In this document: positions 12,585-23,961 of the stretch, one piece after another
Layout of the letters: each line of letters opens with the position of its first letter
How positions within the stretch are numbered: position 1 is the stretch's first letter
Assembly: GCA_016758965.1 (NCBI GenBank)
Contig: JAEPRB010000153.1
Coordinates: 1-64,000 of the forward strand
DNA: 64,000 nucleotides
Direction: 5' to 3'
From: Circinella minor
Lineage: Eukaryota > Mucoromycota > Mucoromycetes > Mucorales > Lichtheimiaceae
Notes under the pieces: model-generated
Seen by the model: the letters and a program-made list of their open reading frames with translations, nothing else
The model's database searches: none
What the model was told of the DNA's origin: nothing
Made by a program: the position numbers and the translations under genes

Positions 12585-14246
12585 TTATTCAAACCGATTA
12601 TGTTCACTACCCCATTGGAGTACGGACATAGTCGACTTGCTAGGTTCAATATTGGCAGCCTTCATATCCGCATATGTTTGCTTCATTTCATCCCAACGCC
12701 CAGCCTTAGCCCAAGCTCGCATAACAATTGTATATAGTACAACATTAGGTTTGAAACCAGCATGTTTGAGTTCATTCAATATCCGTACACAGGAATCAGG
12801 ATCCGGGATATAAGCATGTGTAAGCATCAAAATAGCGTAAGTCACCATAGTGGGTTTAACATGTCGAACTCGCATATCTTGGTATACTTGACTCACCATG
12901 GGTAACGCGTCTCGTCGTAAAAACGCACGCATAAATGTAGTATATGTATAAACACTTGCACCTGAAAACAATAAAGATCGCGATGGCTTATTATCCTTAT
13001 CCTTGTCTAACTCTTGTAAAAACTGTTCATAATACTCGTGGATTGTCGATAATTTGGCATTGGCAACAACAGCATTCAACATGACATTGCGGGTATAGGA
13101 AGTTGGGGCAAGCCGTTTACCACCACCAGATTCATTAAAAAACTTGCGGAAAAGTTCAATGGCATAACTATTGTCATGATGTTTAACATGAATTCCCATC
13201 AATGTCGTAGCAACCACATGGTTCACATCCACATTTTCTTTTTTCATTTCTTCGTATAATCGCCAAGCTTGGTCCACACGTCCTTCATCGCCTAATCCAT
13301 GCATCATGATAGCAAAAGTATAAGCATCCGGTTGTAACCCAGCATCAACCAGTCTACTCCAAAACCGTACTGCCGTAGATACATCCAATTGTCGAACCGA
13401 GTGATGCATTAAAACATTGTAAGTAACAAGTGTTGGACGTATCCCCTTTATCATCATGGTTCGAAACGTGTTTTCTGAATTTGCTACATCAGCTATACGC
13501 ATATAACCATCAATTAAGCCTGTATAAGTATATACATCCGGTTCAATCCCGTTCCTTTTCATCCGATGATACCATTTATGAGCGCGTTTCATGTCAGAAA
13601 GTTTGCTAAAACCATTGATAATCAAGGTATAAGAAACAGCGTCCGGCCTCAACTCTTGGCTTTCCATTTTGCGTACATAACTTAAAGCCTTGTTCATTCG
13701 ATGATCCATTACAGCTTCCTTTATAGACCGGTTAAAATCTTGAACCGTTCTTGGTCCTCTTTTGGGTTTTATCAACTTGTAACCAGGAATATCAATAATT
13801 CGTCCATCATATAACTCACGCCTTAATTTCCCTTTTGATGATGTTGTAGAAGAAAGTGATGAGGCAGAAGTAGCGGTCGTGTCATTTAATGTACAGGAAT
13901 GATCTTTATTCATGGGTTCTTGTTCGATCAATGATTCTAAGTCACGCCATCGATCCTCTTCTTCTTCTGGTACTTCTTCTTCCATTACAGGCACGGATAA
14001 TGCTCGAGAAGCATACAATCGCCGTCCCAATGAAGGTGTTATACAATGTGGATTAGTCCATGATAATTGCTGTTGTTGTTGCTGCTGTTGCCAGAATAGT
14101 GCCTGATGACGAGAATTAGAATGTCGATATGATTTGGCCGAACAGCAACGTACTGTTGTTGTGTTGGAAGAGATAGGTCTTGATACAATGGCTCGAAGAA
14201 CATCGATAATGACAGAATGTGAAAAACAAAGAGGTCGTGACGACAT
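12585..14246 (-). CDS. Pentatricopeptide repeat (PPR) protein, probably mitochondrial
   Basis: Single-exon 553-aa gene, unusual here because nearly all neighbours are spliced. From about residue 195 it is a run of roughly nine 35-residue PPR motifs (for example PDAVSYTLIINGFSKL, PDVYTYTGLIDGYMRI, PTLVTYNVLMHHSV, PDAYTFAIMMHGLG, PNVVLYTIVMRAWAKAG). PPR arrays form alpha-solenoids that bind single-stranded RNA, usually in mitochondria (family knowledge). The N-terminus is Ser/Arg/His-rich and low in acidic residues for about the first 80 residues, with a poly-Q run, compatible with a mitochondrial presequence; an acidic stretch EEEVPEEEED follows near residue 90. The repeats are close to plant-style P-class consensus. 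Exact RNA target and orthologue unknown. Confidence 0.9.
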   Translation of the reverse strand: MSSRPLCFSHSVIIDVLRAIVSRPISSNTTTVRCCSAKSYRHSNSRHQALFWQQQQQQQQLSWTNPHCITPSLGRRLYASRALSVPVMEEEVPEEEEDRWRDLESLIEQEPMNKDHSCTLNDTTATSASSLSSTTSSKGKLRRELYDGRIIDIPGYKLIKPKRGPRTVQDFNRSIKEAVMDHRMNKALSYVRKMESQELRPDAVSYTLIINGFSKLSDMKRAHKWYHRMKRNGIEPDVYTYTGLIDGYMRIADVANSENTFRTMMIKGIRPTLVTYNVLMHHSVRQLDVSTAVRFWSRLVDAGLQPDAYTFAIMMHGLGDEGRVDQAWRLYEEMKKENVDVNHVVATTLMGIHVKHHDNSYAIELFRKFFNESGGGKRLAPTSYTRNVMLNAVVANAKLSTIHEYYEQFLQELDKDKDNKPSRSLLFSGASVYTYTTFMRAFLRRDALPMVSQVYQDMRVRHVKPTMVTYAILMLTHAYIPDPDSCVRILNELKHAGFKPNVVLYTIVMRAWAKAGRWDEMKQTYADMKAANIEPSKSTMSVLQWGSEHNRFE

Positions 14247-14559
14247 ATCCTCTCTATAACTCCAAACTTTTTTTTTTTGGTGTTTAAAAAACTTTAGGTA
14301 AGTAACGAGGGAAAAAGGGAGTAAAAATAAAAAAGTGAACTTTTTTTTTCCGTTGGTATATAATAAGTGACCAGGTTCAAAATGTAAAAGGGTGGCGTGA
14401 GCTTGAAAATCAAATATTTTGATTCGGAATATGAATTTTTAAGCGTGACGCATGCCATATTATAAAAAAAAAATTCACTCGCTTTTTAAATTCACCTCTT
14501 GATATCAAATCTTATGGATTCGTTAAAACCATACCATATAATTAGCTTTATTCTTATTT

Positions 14560-15015
14560 GGGAATTGCTACGGACACCCCAAAAACATACTATATTAAGT
14601 AATTTCATCTCTTACGGACACCCCACTTTTATATTTTTTCAAGGGCACACAACAAATTGATATAATCACATCGTATCCAGCCATTTATACACTATCTATA
14701 CAGCTATTATCGTTATACGACTTATAAATGTTTATGAAACTTATATTATCAGCTCGACTTTTTATAATAGCAATCAATATTTCTTATGGTTTCTTACTAT
14801 ATTCATTGTGTACACAAGTGGGAATTGTGGGCCTTATGAGAGCAAGACAAAAAAGGAATCATATATACTTTTAATGTTACATATGGGCGGTCAAACAAGC
14901 GCTATTGGTGTTGACAACGCTATTACTATAGTTTATATGGTCTAAGAACTTATTTGATAACTGTTTATTTGTGGGGTGTCCGTAAGCAAAATATGGGGTG
15001 TCCGTAGCAATTCCC
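14560..15015. mobile_element. 456-bp non-autonomous DNA transposon (MITE) with 8-bp target duplication
   Basis: Terminal inverted repeat GGGAATTGCTACGGACACCC (continuing one more C) at 14560-14580 is matched in reverse at 14995-15015. Immediately outside lie identical 8-bp direct repeats TCTTATTT at 14552-14559 and 15016-15023, a clear target-site duplication. A second copy of the core ACGGACACCCCA sits about 40 bp inside each end (14614-14625, and reversed at 14972-14983), so each end carries the motif twice. No coding capacity inside. An 8-bp duplication fits hAT, P, Merlin or KDZ superfamilies (family knowledge); the GGG end is not the classic hAT start, so I leave the superfamily open. 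Confidence 0.9.
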
Positions 15016-16861
15016 TCTTATTTATTAAACATTATCAACTGACTTAATAAATTAATACACACGCTTTTACTGTCTTAGTTACTATCCAGACTACTATTAT
15101 ATTTTTTAACTGCCTATATATATAATACTACAGATAAACTAGACTTTAAAGTTGACCACCACCATTGTCGTCCACTCTTTCGGCTTTACTGAACTTATCA
15201 TTCTCTTTAGACGATCATTTACTAATATATAATTTACCCTTTCATCCACGCCTGAGTACCTGTATCATGAGTAATCTTCTTATACCCCATCCTAAAGTGA
15301 TGAATATGATAGTAAAAGTTACTACTAATACCCTTCCAGTCATTTGATCTTTGGTTTTTTTTTTCTGTTATCATTTTTCTAATTGGAATATATTATCAAA
15401 ATACGCTTTTTATTTTATTTTAATGCAACAAGTATCCCAATTGGTGAAAGCTCTGGAAGCAAAATGACATTGCATAATATCACAATTATTCTTGTACATC
15501 GTAGCACCAAATATACGTATTATACAATAAAGGGAAAAAAATTATCAAGAATGATTCATTACTTCTATTGAAGCAGTCGATCTTTTACTCGAATACCAAG
15601 AAAAATTTTGAACTGTAAGCTTATTGTTATTTGGAGCAAGGAGGAAAGAGAAGAGAAACAAGGGCTTAACTCGTATAGCATGTCATATGTATAGTAGGTA
15701 CGTATCTGAAGTTATTATCATTATATTACAAAGTTCATTCTATAGTGAGAATGATGTGGAAGTCAACCCACTCGATGTTTTGAGAAAATGAAGTCGTTAC
15801 GTATGAAACTCAAGAAAGTGCGTTTTTGTTATGACTCATTCCCATCCATAGCAACACTATACAACATTCGTCACCAGTAGCAATCAACATGTCTATTATT
15901 TGCACATAGCATTAACTTTACTGCTCAAATAAAACTATGATATAATAACGATGTTTTCTATATATATACATATGTATCTTGGAGAAATACACATATTATA
16001 CACATTTATAAACCTAAATTCGGATCAAGAAATATAGTAAATTAACTTCGAAAGCTTATTATCTATTGGGTCGATGTTCTCTACCAATATAGTTGTTTAA
16101 AACTTGATGAAAACCAAGACATCATTCAATATTGAACTATATGGCGCGAATTAATTTTTATCTAATGGAGAGAGACAACTTAAAAGAACGATCCTAAGCA
16201 TCCATGATATTCTTTGCTGGTGGCATATAGTGATAACAACGTTCCAAAAAAAATTAATTGGAACTGGGGAAAAATAATCCGGAGGACTAGACATAAGAAT
16301 TTAATTTTACTTATTACATAGTATGAAAACTCCAAACAAAAGATCAATATCAAAATCATTTATCATGCCATTCAACAAATAAAAAAGTTTTCTGATACAG
16401 TACGTAGTACGTACTTTTTCAGGAATTCTATATAAACAACAATTTATTATTCAAATACGTAAAAAGAGGGTAGAATGACGATACCTGAGTCATTTATATT
16501 ACCTACGTATTAGATACTATCGTTGGGAAGATTCTGAGATACCACACTAAAAGTACCATCATCTTTATAGCGCATCATTGTTTATATTGGGAATTCTACA
16601 CGTAGTTACGTACTGTATATATATAACTGATATCTCTTTTTGTTTTCAGATTAGAATAAGTGTGAGAAAGAATATTTTTGTTTTATTTTTATTGTTTTCC
16701 CAAATAAAAATGTATGGCAATACGTATCAAATCAATATAAAAAAAAGAGTATGAGAAGAATTGACTTTGGTAGTGTTTCCTTGGGTATAATACGGGAAAA
16801 ATAGTAATACTTATGAAATTAATATAATGATTATTATACACTAGTCTTTTTGCTCTTTTTC
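15016..16861. other. Intergenic region containing a repeat fragment
   Basis: After the MITE duplication this stretch holds the degraded fragment listed at 15140-15560. The remainder (about 15560-16860) is AT-rich DNA with many TACGTA/GTACGT motifs (for example 16400-16420 and 16600-16615). No further gene recognised. Confidence 0.45.
15140..15560 (+). pseudogene. Fragment of the PD-(D/E)XK repeat gene family (5' region and first exon)
   Basis: From about 15140 the sequence follows the upstream region of the copies at 33.3 and 35.5 kb: AAAGTTGACCACC, then a TTTACTGAACTTATCATT-like block, then TTTACCCTTTC, then ATG at 15267. The short first exon reads MSNLLIPHPKVMNMIVKVTT, clearly related to MSKLILQDPKVVNMMVKVVV of the 35.6-kb copy. 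At the expected splice donor GGTACG the sequence is AATACC, so the donor is lost. The intron-like DNA that follows resembles the intron of the 17-kb copy (TTCTGTTATCATTTTTCT). The nuclease-domain coding part is not recognisable. A dead 5' fragment. Confidence 0.6.
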
Positions 16862-17977
16862 TTAAAACGGTAGTACATTGTTTTTAGTGATTTTTCATCC
16901 TTATCCATTGAACAAATTCTTCTTCACTCCTTCGCTGTAACACTCACTCCAAGTTCATCTTACGGCCATTAAGTTGCCTCATGTGAGTAATAATAAAATC
17001 AATATCTGACTCAGAAGATTGTTGTTGTTATTGTGGTGGTGTGCAATATATGCAGTTAATAAGTTAGTAAGTGTTTCTGCATTTCTATTAGGTACTGTGG
17101 CCAAAAAGTATCTTCTTTCTGGTGTTCTGGTAATGGTGATGATGATGATGATGTTGACGATGATGATAATGATGACGACGACGTTTCCCCGTAGTATTAG
17201 GATTTATGACGCTTCGCGTATTCGTCTACTACTTTGATTCCCTCTTGAAGAAGAGTGGCAGCACGTTTTTTATTTTCAACAACATTCTCATCCTTCGATA
17301 ACAACTCCAATGCTTGGCTCATATACTTTTTTGATTCCAGATATAAGCTATTAGACTCTTTAAGCAACGATTTCAATGAAGACATTTTTCTTTCCGATAA
17401 AGTTTTGGTGATTGAATACAAAGACTGGATTGTCATATCATCGTTACGTATACAATCCCTGATGTTTGTTTTTTGCTGAGTAAAGAAGATCGTTAGAGCT
17501 ACCAATGGGTTCAACCGTTCGTCTTTGATATGTTCTTTAACTGTCTGTTCATCTAATAAAATACATTCTTTTGCCCAAGGGTATGAAGGAAGGGTACGGG
17601 GAAAGGTTGTGCTTGGACGAATTGATGTCTCCTTAAAAAAATTTTTTGTTGTACTTTTGATACCGAAAACAACAGCGACTGGTTTGGGACAATATTTAAC
17701 AATGGTATGAAGACAATGTTCATTGAGTCTTAACACAATACTGGGGGGATCTTTTTTTTTTTTTTGCTGTAAATCACAACTGAGTCCTCTGTTTTCCATT
17801 TAGCAGGGGAATAATTGTCACTGGTATTGGCATCATCTGGAAGTTTGCATTAAAATGATATATTCCAATCAGAAAAATGATAACAGAAAAAAAAAAAGAT
17901 TACTGTAAAAAGGAAAAAAAAAATAGAGATCAAGTGACTGGAAACGTACCAATAGCAGCTTTTGCCATCATATTCAT
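16862..17977 (-). pseudogene. PD-(D/E)XK nuclease-like family gene, decayed copy (copy 1)
   Basis: Minus-strand relative of the 33-36 kb copies. First exon 17977-17950 (MNMMAKAAI) is followed by GTACGTTTCC as in the other copies, with an acceptor at 17837-17838. The next exon's frame shifts in an A14 run at about 17752-17765; beyond it a 200-residue open frame (to 17197) holds the conserved second half: FPRTLPSYPWAKECILLD, LVALTIFFTQQK, NIRDCIRNDD, KMSSLKSLLKESNSLYLESKK and GIKVVDEYAKRHK. The segment holding the expected VEIQ active-site motif is deleted or diverged: PPSIVL runs straight into RLNEHCL. After a stop, 17013-16862 contains DIDFIITHMRQLNGRKMN and KSLKTMYYRFKKK, matching the segment downstream of copy 2, but with stops. 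Probably non-functional, though the open second half is well kept. Confidence 0.7.
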
Positions 17978-20243
17978 GGAGTAAAAGGACTTTACTCTAA
18001 TATCAGTACCCGGGCATTAAGGTTCTTATCCTATCCGTTTTAAAACAGAACGGATTGTAACAATCTGGATTGTCCACTAATTAAAAACTTGAATCCGAAT
18101 CCATTTCATAAAAATCTAGATGCGATGTGTAATCAGTCATGTAAAAAATCATTTGTAGTAAAAAATAAATCTTAATCACTAGATGATCAATAAAAAGAAA
18201 TTAGTATATCAGATAAGAAAAGGTATTTTATACGTAATATGATATACATAGGATAGTAGTTAAGATTGTTTAAAAAATGTAAATCACTAGTAATGGAATG
18301 TGTGTTTTACATACTTCTCTTGATAATAATATATTGAATAAATAAGCTATAGCAAAAGAAAAGAAGGAAAGAAAATAAAGGAGAGTATATAAAATAAAAA
18401 TTTAATTTTAATTGGGGGAAGTTATTTGGCGGCATAATGAAAAGTAGTTTAGTGTCATTAATCATTCATTTTTGGAAATTTCTATGACTCAACTTCTATG
18501 ATGCTAAAAACAAACTTACTCTTTTATTTAATAACTCTAATAGAAAACAGAACACTTATAAAGATATAAGAATCAATTATTATTGGTAAGTACCTAGGTA
18601 TGTAGACACGTGTTCGAAAAATAAAATAATAACAATAAGCACTAGTATAATAAAAGCTTAATACAAAATAAAATAAATCACTTTGGTAAATGATATGTTC
18701 AAAAGAAGAAAAAGAAAAGTTTAACGAATTAATCTATTTGCTACGTATTTTATCATCATAATAGCATATCTTTTCATAAATATCATAATAAAATAAGTCA
18801 TAAAACAATACCATTGTTAAATCGATAGGTGTATGAATAAACAGAATAACAGTATAATACACTTCAAAGCTCTTTGGTTCTCGATCAGATTCCTAAACGG
18901 AATTGAATATATAATCCCGGAGTAATTAATTAATTATCAATATGTACGTATACGTATTTTTCTTTGTCAGATAAACTTTGAATAGTTAATTCTCATTTAT
19001 GACAAGTGGGTTGGGAAATGTTCTTGAAAATTAATGTAGTTCCTAAACTCAAAAGAAATTACACATGTTAGAAGCATTACGTATACTTATATATATATAA
19101 CTTGCTTAAATTATGTTGTTCTCCTGCTGTTTTGGATACATTATCTATAATATAGTCTTTATCATTTCTTTGTTACGTATACAATATTTCATCCCCTTCG
19201 AATTACCTAACTTTTTCCCTTTATGCCCTTTATGCATCTACAATATTTACTATATGATACTCTTTTTTCCACCTCCTCTTTTCTGAATTTTTTAAAATAC
19301 GTAGTCCATTATACATTCTTAATCCCCCGTGATTTCATGTTTTTTTTTCTTTCTAGATCTGTCTCAAACTCTTTATACTGTAGCTGTCAAGATGAGATAT
19401 TCATTTAATAAATTAAATAAAAAAACCAATCTTTAATTATTGTTACCAAGCCTTGGGGTTCTACTGTAAAAATCATATATATAATATACGTAGGAAATCT
19501 TGAAGGCTGATATCATAGAAGTTATATACGTACAAATCTCGTTATCATACCAGTAAACCCAGAAACCATCAATTCATTTCAAACTGTCAATTATAAATTT
19601 CACAATCCAAAATGTACTGCATTGTTGGTTGTACAAGCAGAAGGATAACAATCACATGTTACGCAGGGGCTACTTCTTTTAGCAGACTAGCAGTTTTTAT
19701 ATTTTTTTTGTTGAGTCGGTAAAAAATGGGAAAATAAACCATTTTCTCTGCCAAAAACAGCAAAACTATTAAAAAAAATAGTTTGAAGTAAATAAAAAAA
19801 ATTGTACATTTGCATGTGAAAAAAGTATCTAAATATATACTGATATATATTTATATTTATATAGAACGCTATTTAAAATTTCCATATTTATTGTTGGTCC
19901 CGATCATGTCAACAGATATAATAGTTATTTCGAACATCTAGGTACAAACCACGTTCTTGTCTTGTTTTCAAAAAGTAGACAGTTGTTATTATTATCAGCC
20001 AAGAAGAAGAGAAAGAGAAGCCTATAAGTTAACAATTGCAAAAATGAACTTTCACACGGATATTGTAAACTACCATAATGGGTAATCATTAGTGAGTTCA
20101 TAACAACAAAAATTTTGTTATCATATTATAGTTTCATTATCATATGCCTCTGTTTTAAAGCAATGAGCTTCATTGGCACTAAAATAGATATATACACATG
20201 TCTCAACAAAAAATGATAAAAGTAAACATCGGATACATTATCC

Positions 20244-20250
20244 GAGAGAG

Positions 20251-20286
<36 letters not shown>
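20244..20286. repeat. (GA)n microsatellite
   Basis: About 43 bp of GA dinucleotide repeat broken by one GAGC unit. Purine-only on the plus strand. A second, shorter GA tract lies in an RTT107 intron near 28855-28878. Confidence 0.95.
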
Positions 20287-20289
<3 letters not shown>

Positions 20290-21306
20290 TGATTAGAGAG
20301 AAGAAAAAACGTGTCTTTTTGTTACTTTTTAATTTTTATATGGTAATTAATGTTACAACCAGTTAATTTATTTACTGCACATATATCCGTCGACATAGAT
20401 AAGTATTTGTGCTGGCCCTCCCTCCGATTTCTCGGTTCATAACTCAGGTTTGGTCCCTTTATCAACCCATGGTGCTAAAAATCATTTGTTTTTTTACTTT
20501 ATTCTCTTTGTGAACATGTCGTTTTCCCATATAGAATAATGTGATTGAAGTAAAATAAATAAATAAATAAATATATCTACGTATCAATTTATTACAATTT
20601 GTTAATGCCAGAATCTACTTTTCTTTCTCCACGATTTTAAGTAGACCGGGGCGAATAGCGGAAGAAAAAAAAATATCTGGTGATTGTCATTTAAGGTATT
20701 ATAAACCATATAAATTATTTTATATATCAAAATGATTGGTGGTCTACAAAATTTGGTAATCAAAAAAAGTAAGGTTTTAGTGTAATATATCTACGCTCAG
20801 AATCAACTTACTAAGTCATAATAATAAAAATGAATATATTGTTGTAGAATTCATAAAGTGAAAGTAGTAGAGTAATACGTAATCAATTGATAGATAGCAA
20901 AAAAAAAAAAAAAAGAGTGTGATCGACGATTGCATATGTACAATAACCATTTGTATCCTAAACTCAATTTTGTGGTGTTTATTCAGCCAGAAAAAAAAAG
21001 TTTATATGGTTTGTTTTCAACTTTTTCTTATGGTTAAAGATTATGTAACAGAATTAATGATTAGAACAAGTCCGATTCTGGTTTTTTTTTTTTTTTTTTT
21101 GCAGGAACAGACCGGAAAAGGGGAATTTGTTATCATTTGCTCTCTGTTTTGAAAAGACTATAGAAGTAAAGCATCAGCAATATTTAGTAAGTTTTCAGTA
21201 AAATAACATAATAATTCTTCTTTTTTCCCTGATATCCCTTCTTTTTTTTTTTTTAATTCCTCGGAGTATATAGATCGACAAAAGAGTAAAAAGTAAGAGA
21301 CATTTG

Positions 21307-21352
21307 AAGATTGTGAAACAATCTTTTGGTTTTAGTGATACGTGTCACCAAA
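21307..21352. other. Two adjacent perfect or near-perfect hairpins
   Basis: AAGATTGT-GAA-ACAATCTT (21307-21325) is an 8-bp perfect stem with a 3-nt loop. Directly after it, TTTGGT...GTGA-TACGTG-TCACCAAA (21325-21352) forms a second stem with a small bulge. They lie about 520 bp upstream of the bZIP start codon. Function unknown; could be chance in AT-rich DNA, a cruciform-type protein-binding site or a structured transcript element. Confidence 0.4.
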
Positions 21353-21867
21353 GCCTGTGATTACTGCTGTCAGTTTTTTTTAAACAAAGCTGGTTCGTCA
21401 ATGCTTGTTGTGAATATAGTCATTATAGCCACTAATTATGATCAAAATACTAATAAGAAATATTAAACAGCAAACATGACCACAGTAACAATTATCAAAA
21501 AGATTTATTATAATCTCAATAATAACTTGATTCAAAAAAAAATATGAATCAGAATAAAAATCAAAAAGTAAAAAAAAAAAAAAAACGAGGTTTGAATTAT
21601 ATTTATGCACGTTTAGGTGAAAAGCCATATTTCAATCTTCACGTGGCTTTAGAAGCACAAAGTACTTGGCTTTATTCCGTAACTCTCCAACACGGCCTCA
21701 AAAGGAATTCCAGCCGTTCCCTATTTTTCGTTTCTTCTTCTTTCTTTGATTAACCCAGAGAAAACGAACGATTATTATATATATAAAAAGAGCGACGTGT
21801 ATTGTGTGTATTGTATGTGAGAGTAATATATTGTCAAAAAAAAAAGAAACAAACGAACAGAACTACC

Positions 21868-23672
21868 ATGGATTCCTTCATTCAAGATTTACTTGGTCAA
21901 TCGTCACCATCGCCTGACTGGCCCGTGCATTCCATTCCAACTTCATTGCTTGACCAACAACAACCATTACCACCACAATTACAATGTATTCCTAGACCTA
22001 TGGAATCTCCTTCCCCTGATAGCAATAATACCAATAACGAATTGCCTGCCAAAATACGAAAAAAACCTGGGCGAAAACCTAATCCAGCGTCACCTGCTTT
22101 AAGAAAAGCACAAAACCGAGCAGCTCAACGTGCATTCCGGGAACGAAAAGAACGCCATCTCCGAGATCTTGAAACGACCATTCGTACACTTCGGGAACAA
22201 CGTCAACAAACAGCGAAGGAATTAAATTCGACAAAAATACAAGTAGATTCTTTTCGTGCAGAGAATTGGTATCTCAAAGGGCTGGTCTTGACGCTACAGT
22301 TTATTTGCATGCATCATTCAATTCAAATTCCAACTCATTCACCTTACTTAACCGAAGAAGCATTAAGTAATATTGCACAATCATCACCCCATACTATTGA
22401 AGCCTATGTTAATGCATATATGCGGAATAATGTGAATTTAAAACCGACCATGGCGACCCATTTGGCAAACTCTTATCAACAGCAACAAAGGGAGGAAGAA
22501 CAAAGGGAAACTCCAGAAGAAGAATATGATGGCTATGATTATGATGATGACGAGTCAAGGTATAGCTTTAAACAAGAATTTTCAAACGACACCAATGATG
22601 AGTTGTCATCATCGGCATCACCCAATAATGAGCAATATCATGACGATACATATCTTACAGGTGGTAATGGAAACGAAGTTACTGCAATGGACGAGGATAG
22701 TGATATGACTTATGTAAAACAAGAACCAAGGGATGATGAATTAAATGACTGGTTGCGATCACCATCATCAGCATCAGTATCAGTATCACCACAACCTCAG
22801 CACCAGGAACAGCAACAGCAACAAAAACAAAAAGAAAAAACACCACAGAAGAAGCAACAACAAGAACAACAAATATTAGAAGAGTCATCACCGACAAGTT
22901 TAAGTGCCATACAGAAAATACGACTTCAGTTGAGAATTCAATCAGCGTTGTCAAGCATTGGCTCCTCAACAGCAAGACTACAACCCACTCTTTTACAGCT
23001 GTCAATTTCACATGATCCAAGAATTGATTTAATTCCAACACCTCACATGCGAGATCGAATGATCATATTTCGTGACCAAATGGACTATGACAGGTGTTTC
23101 ACCATGTTACTGAATGGCGCTGTTTATCATGGAGGAGATCCAACCATGAGCGAGAGCTGGGAGTTACCGCCGGAATTCTTTAGCGAGTTTTGGTTCCTTA
23201 CTATCGATTATGATATACGAAAAACAAATAAATGGCGAAGGGTAAAAGGATTGCCGGAGATTGGACCATCAACTTTAAATGAACAAAGGAGTACAACACT
23301 ACAGCAACAACAATATAATAACAATAATTTATGGCCAAGAGACCCAATGGCACAATTTGTGGACGACATGCCACCATTACAGCCCATGACGTCTCAACAA
23401 AGTAATTACTTAATGTCCCCTCCATCCGATTTTGATAAACTAAACCATCCACTATATCAAATTATGGGTACCGACCCACAAACACGACGTCCAGAACGTG
23501 CACCCACTCTTGGTAATTTCTTTATTTTTATAATTTTCTGTGTTTACTCATCATTTTCTTATAAATATTTACTCAACGCGCCTCATTTCTTATTTTTGTA
23601 GGAGCAATTATGGAACTCATGTCGTCTATGACAGCCACAGAGAATAACAATGACCCACAACAAACATCATAA
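21868..23672 (+). CDS. bZIP transcription factor, Yap/AP-1 type basic region
   Basis: Exons 21868-23512 and 23602-23672, 571 aa. The start at 21868 (ACTACCATGG, good context) is preferred to an in-frame ATG at 21802 whose extension is low-complexity and probably 5' UTR. Basic region RKAQNRAAQRAFRERKERHL at about residues 79-98 is the fungal Yap1/AP-1-like class (QNRAAQRAFR signature), followed by a short zipper to about residue 130. Just upstream, KKPGRKPNP resembles an AT-hook. The rest is Ser/Gln/Asp/Glu-rich with long poly-Q and acidic tracts (residues about 210-350), consistent with activation regions. No paired Cys-rich domains like those of Yap1 are visible, so redox sensing of that type is not supported. 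Likely a nuclear regulator of stress or metabolism; the exact role is not determinable. Confidence 0.9.
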
Positions 23673-23961
23673 TTCTATATGCGGCAATTTTTTTTTCACT
23701 TTCTTCTCTTGTTTATTATTCGTGTTTATTTTTTTCTTCTTGTTTAATTATTTTTTTTATGTATGCATCTCTCATTACTGTAAACTCTATTGTTTCGTTT
23801 TACCCTCATTTCTTACACTCTCCTTCACTCTTCTACGATATCAAACAAAATCCACATTTATTTTACTTATATGTATGAACCAATAACAACAATAACAAAA
23901 TAACACAACATGTTTCTTTTAATATATGTATTTACATTAATTTAAGCTATTCTAAAAAATA

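Larger units (their letters stand above)
17978..21867. other. 3.9-kb intergenic region upstream of the second bZIP gene
   Basis: AT-rich, no gene recognised on either strand. Contains the (GA)n tract at 20244-20286, paired hairpins at 21307-21352, numerous TACGTA motifs (for example 18944-18957, 19079-19084), A/T homopolymers and a somewhat more GC-rich patch around 20410-20470. The last few hundred bases serve as promoter and 5' UTR of the bZIP gene. Confidence 0.5.

Noticed and set aside
18868..18900. Similarity between TTTGGTTCTCGATCAGATTC here and a stretch inside the 39-kb MITE
   Set aside because: Short and imperfect; not enough to call a repeat copy.
23650..23886. Phe/Leu-rich frame in the 3' region after the second bZIP gene
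   Set aside because: Translation of T-rich 3' UTR; overlaps the bZIP stop and has no domain.
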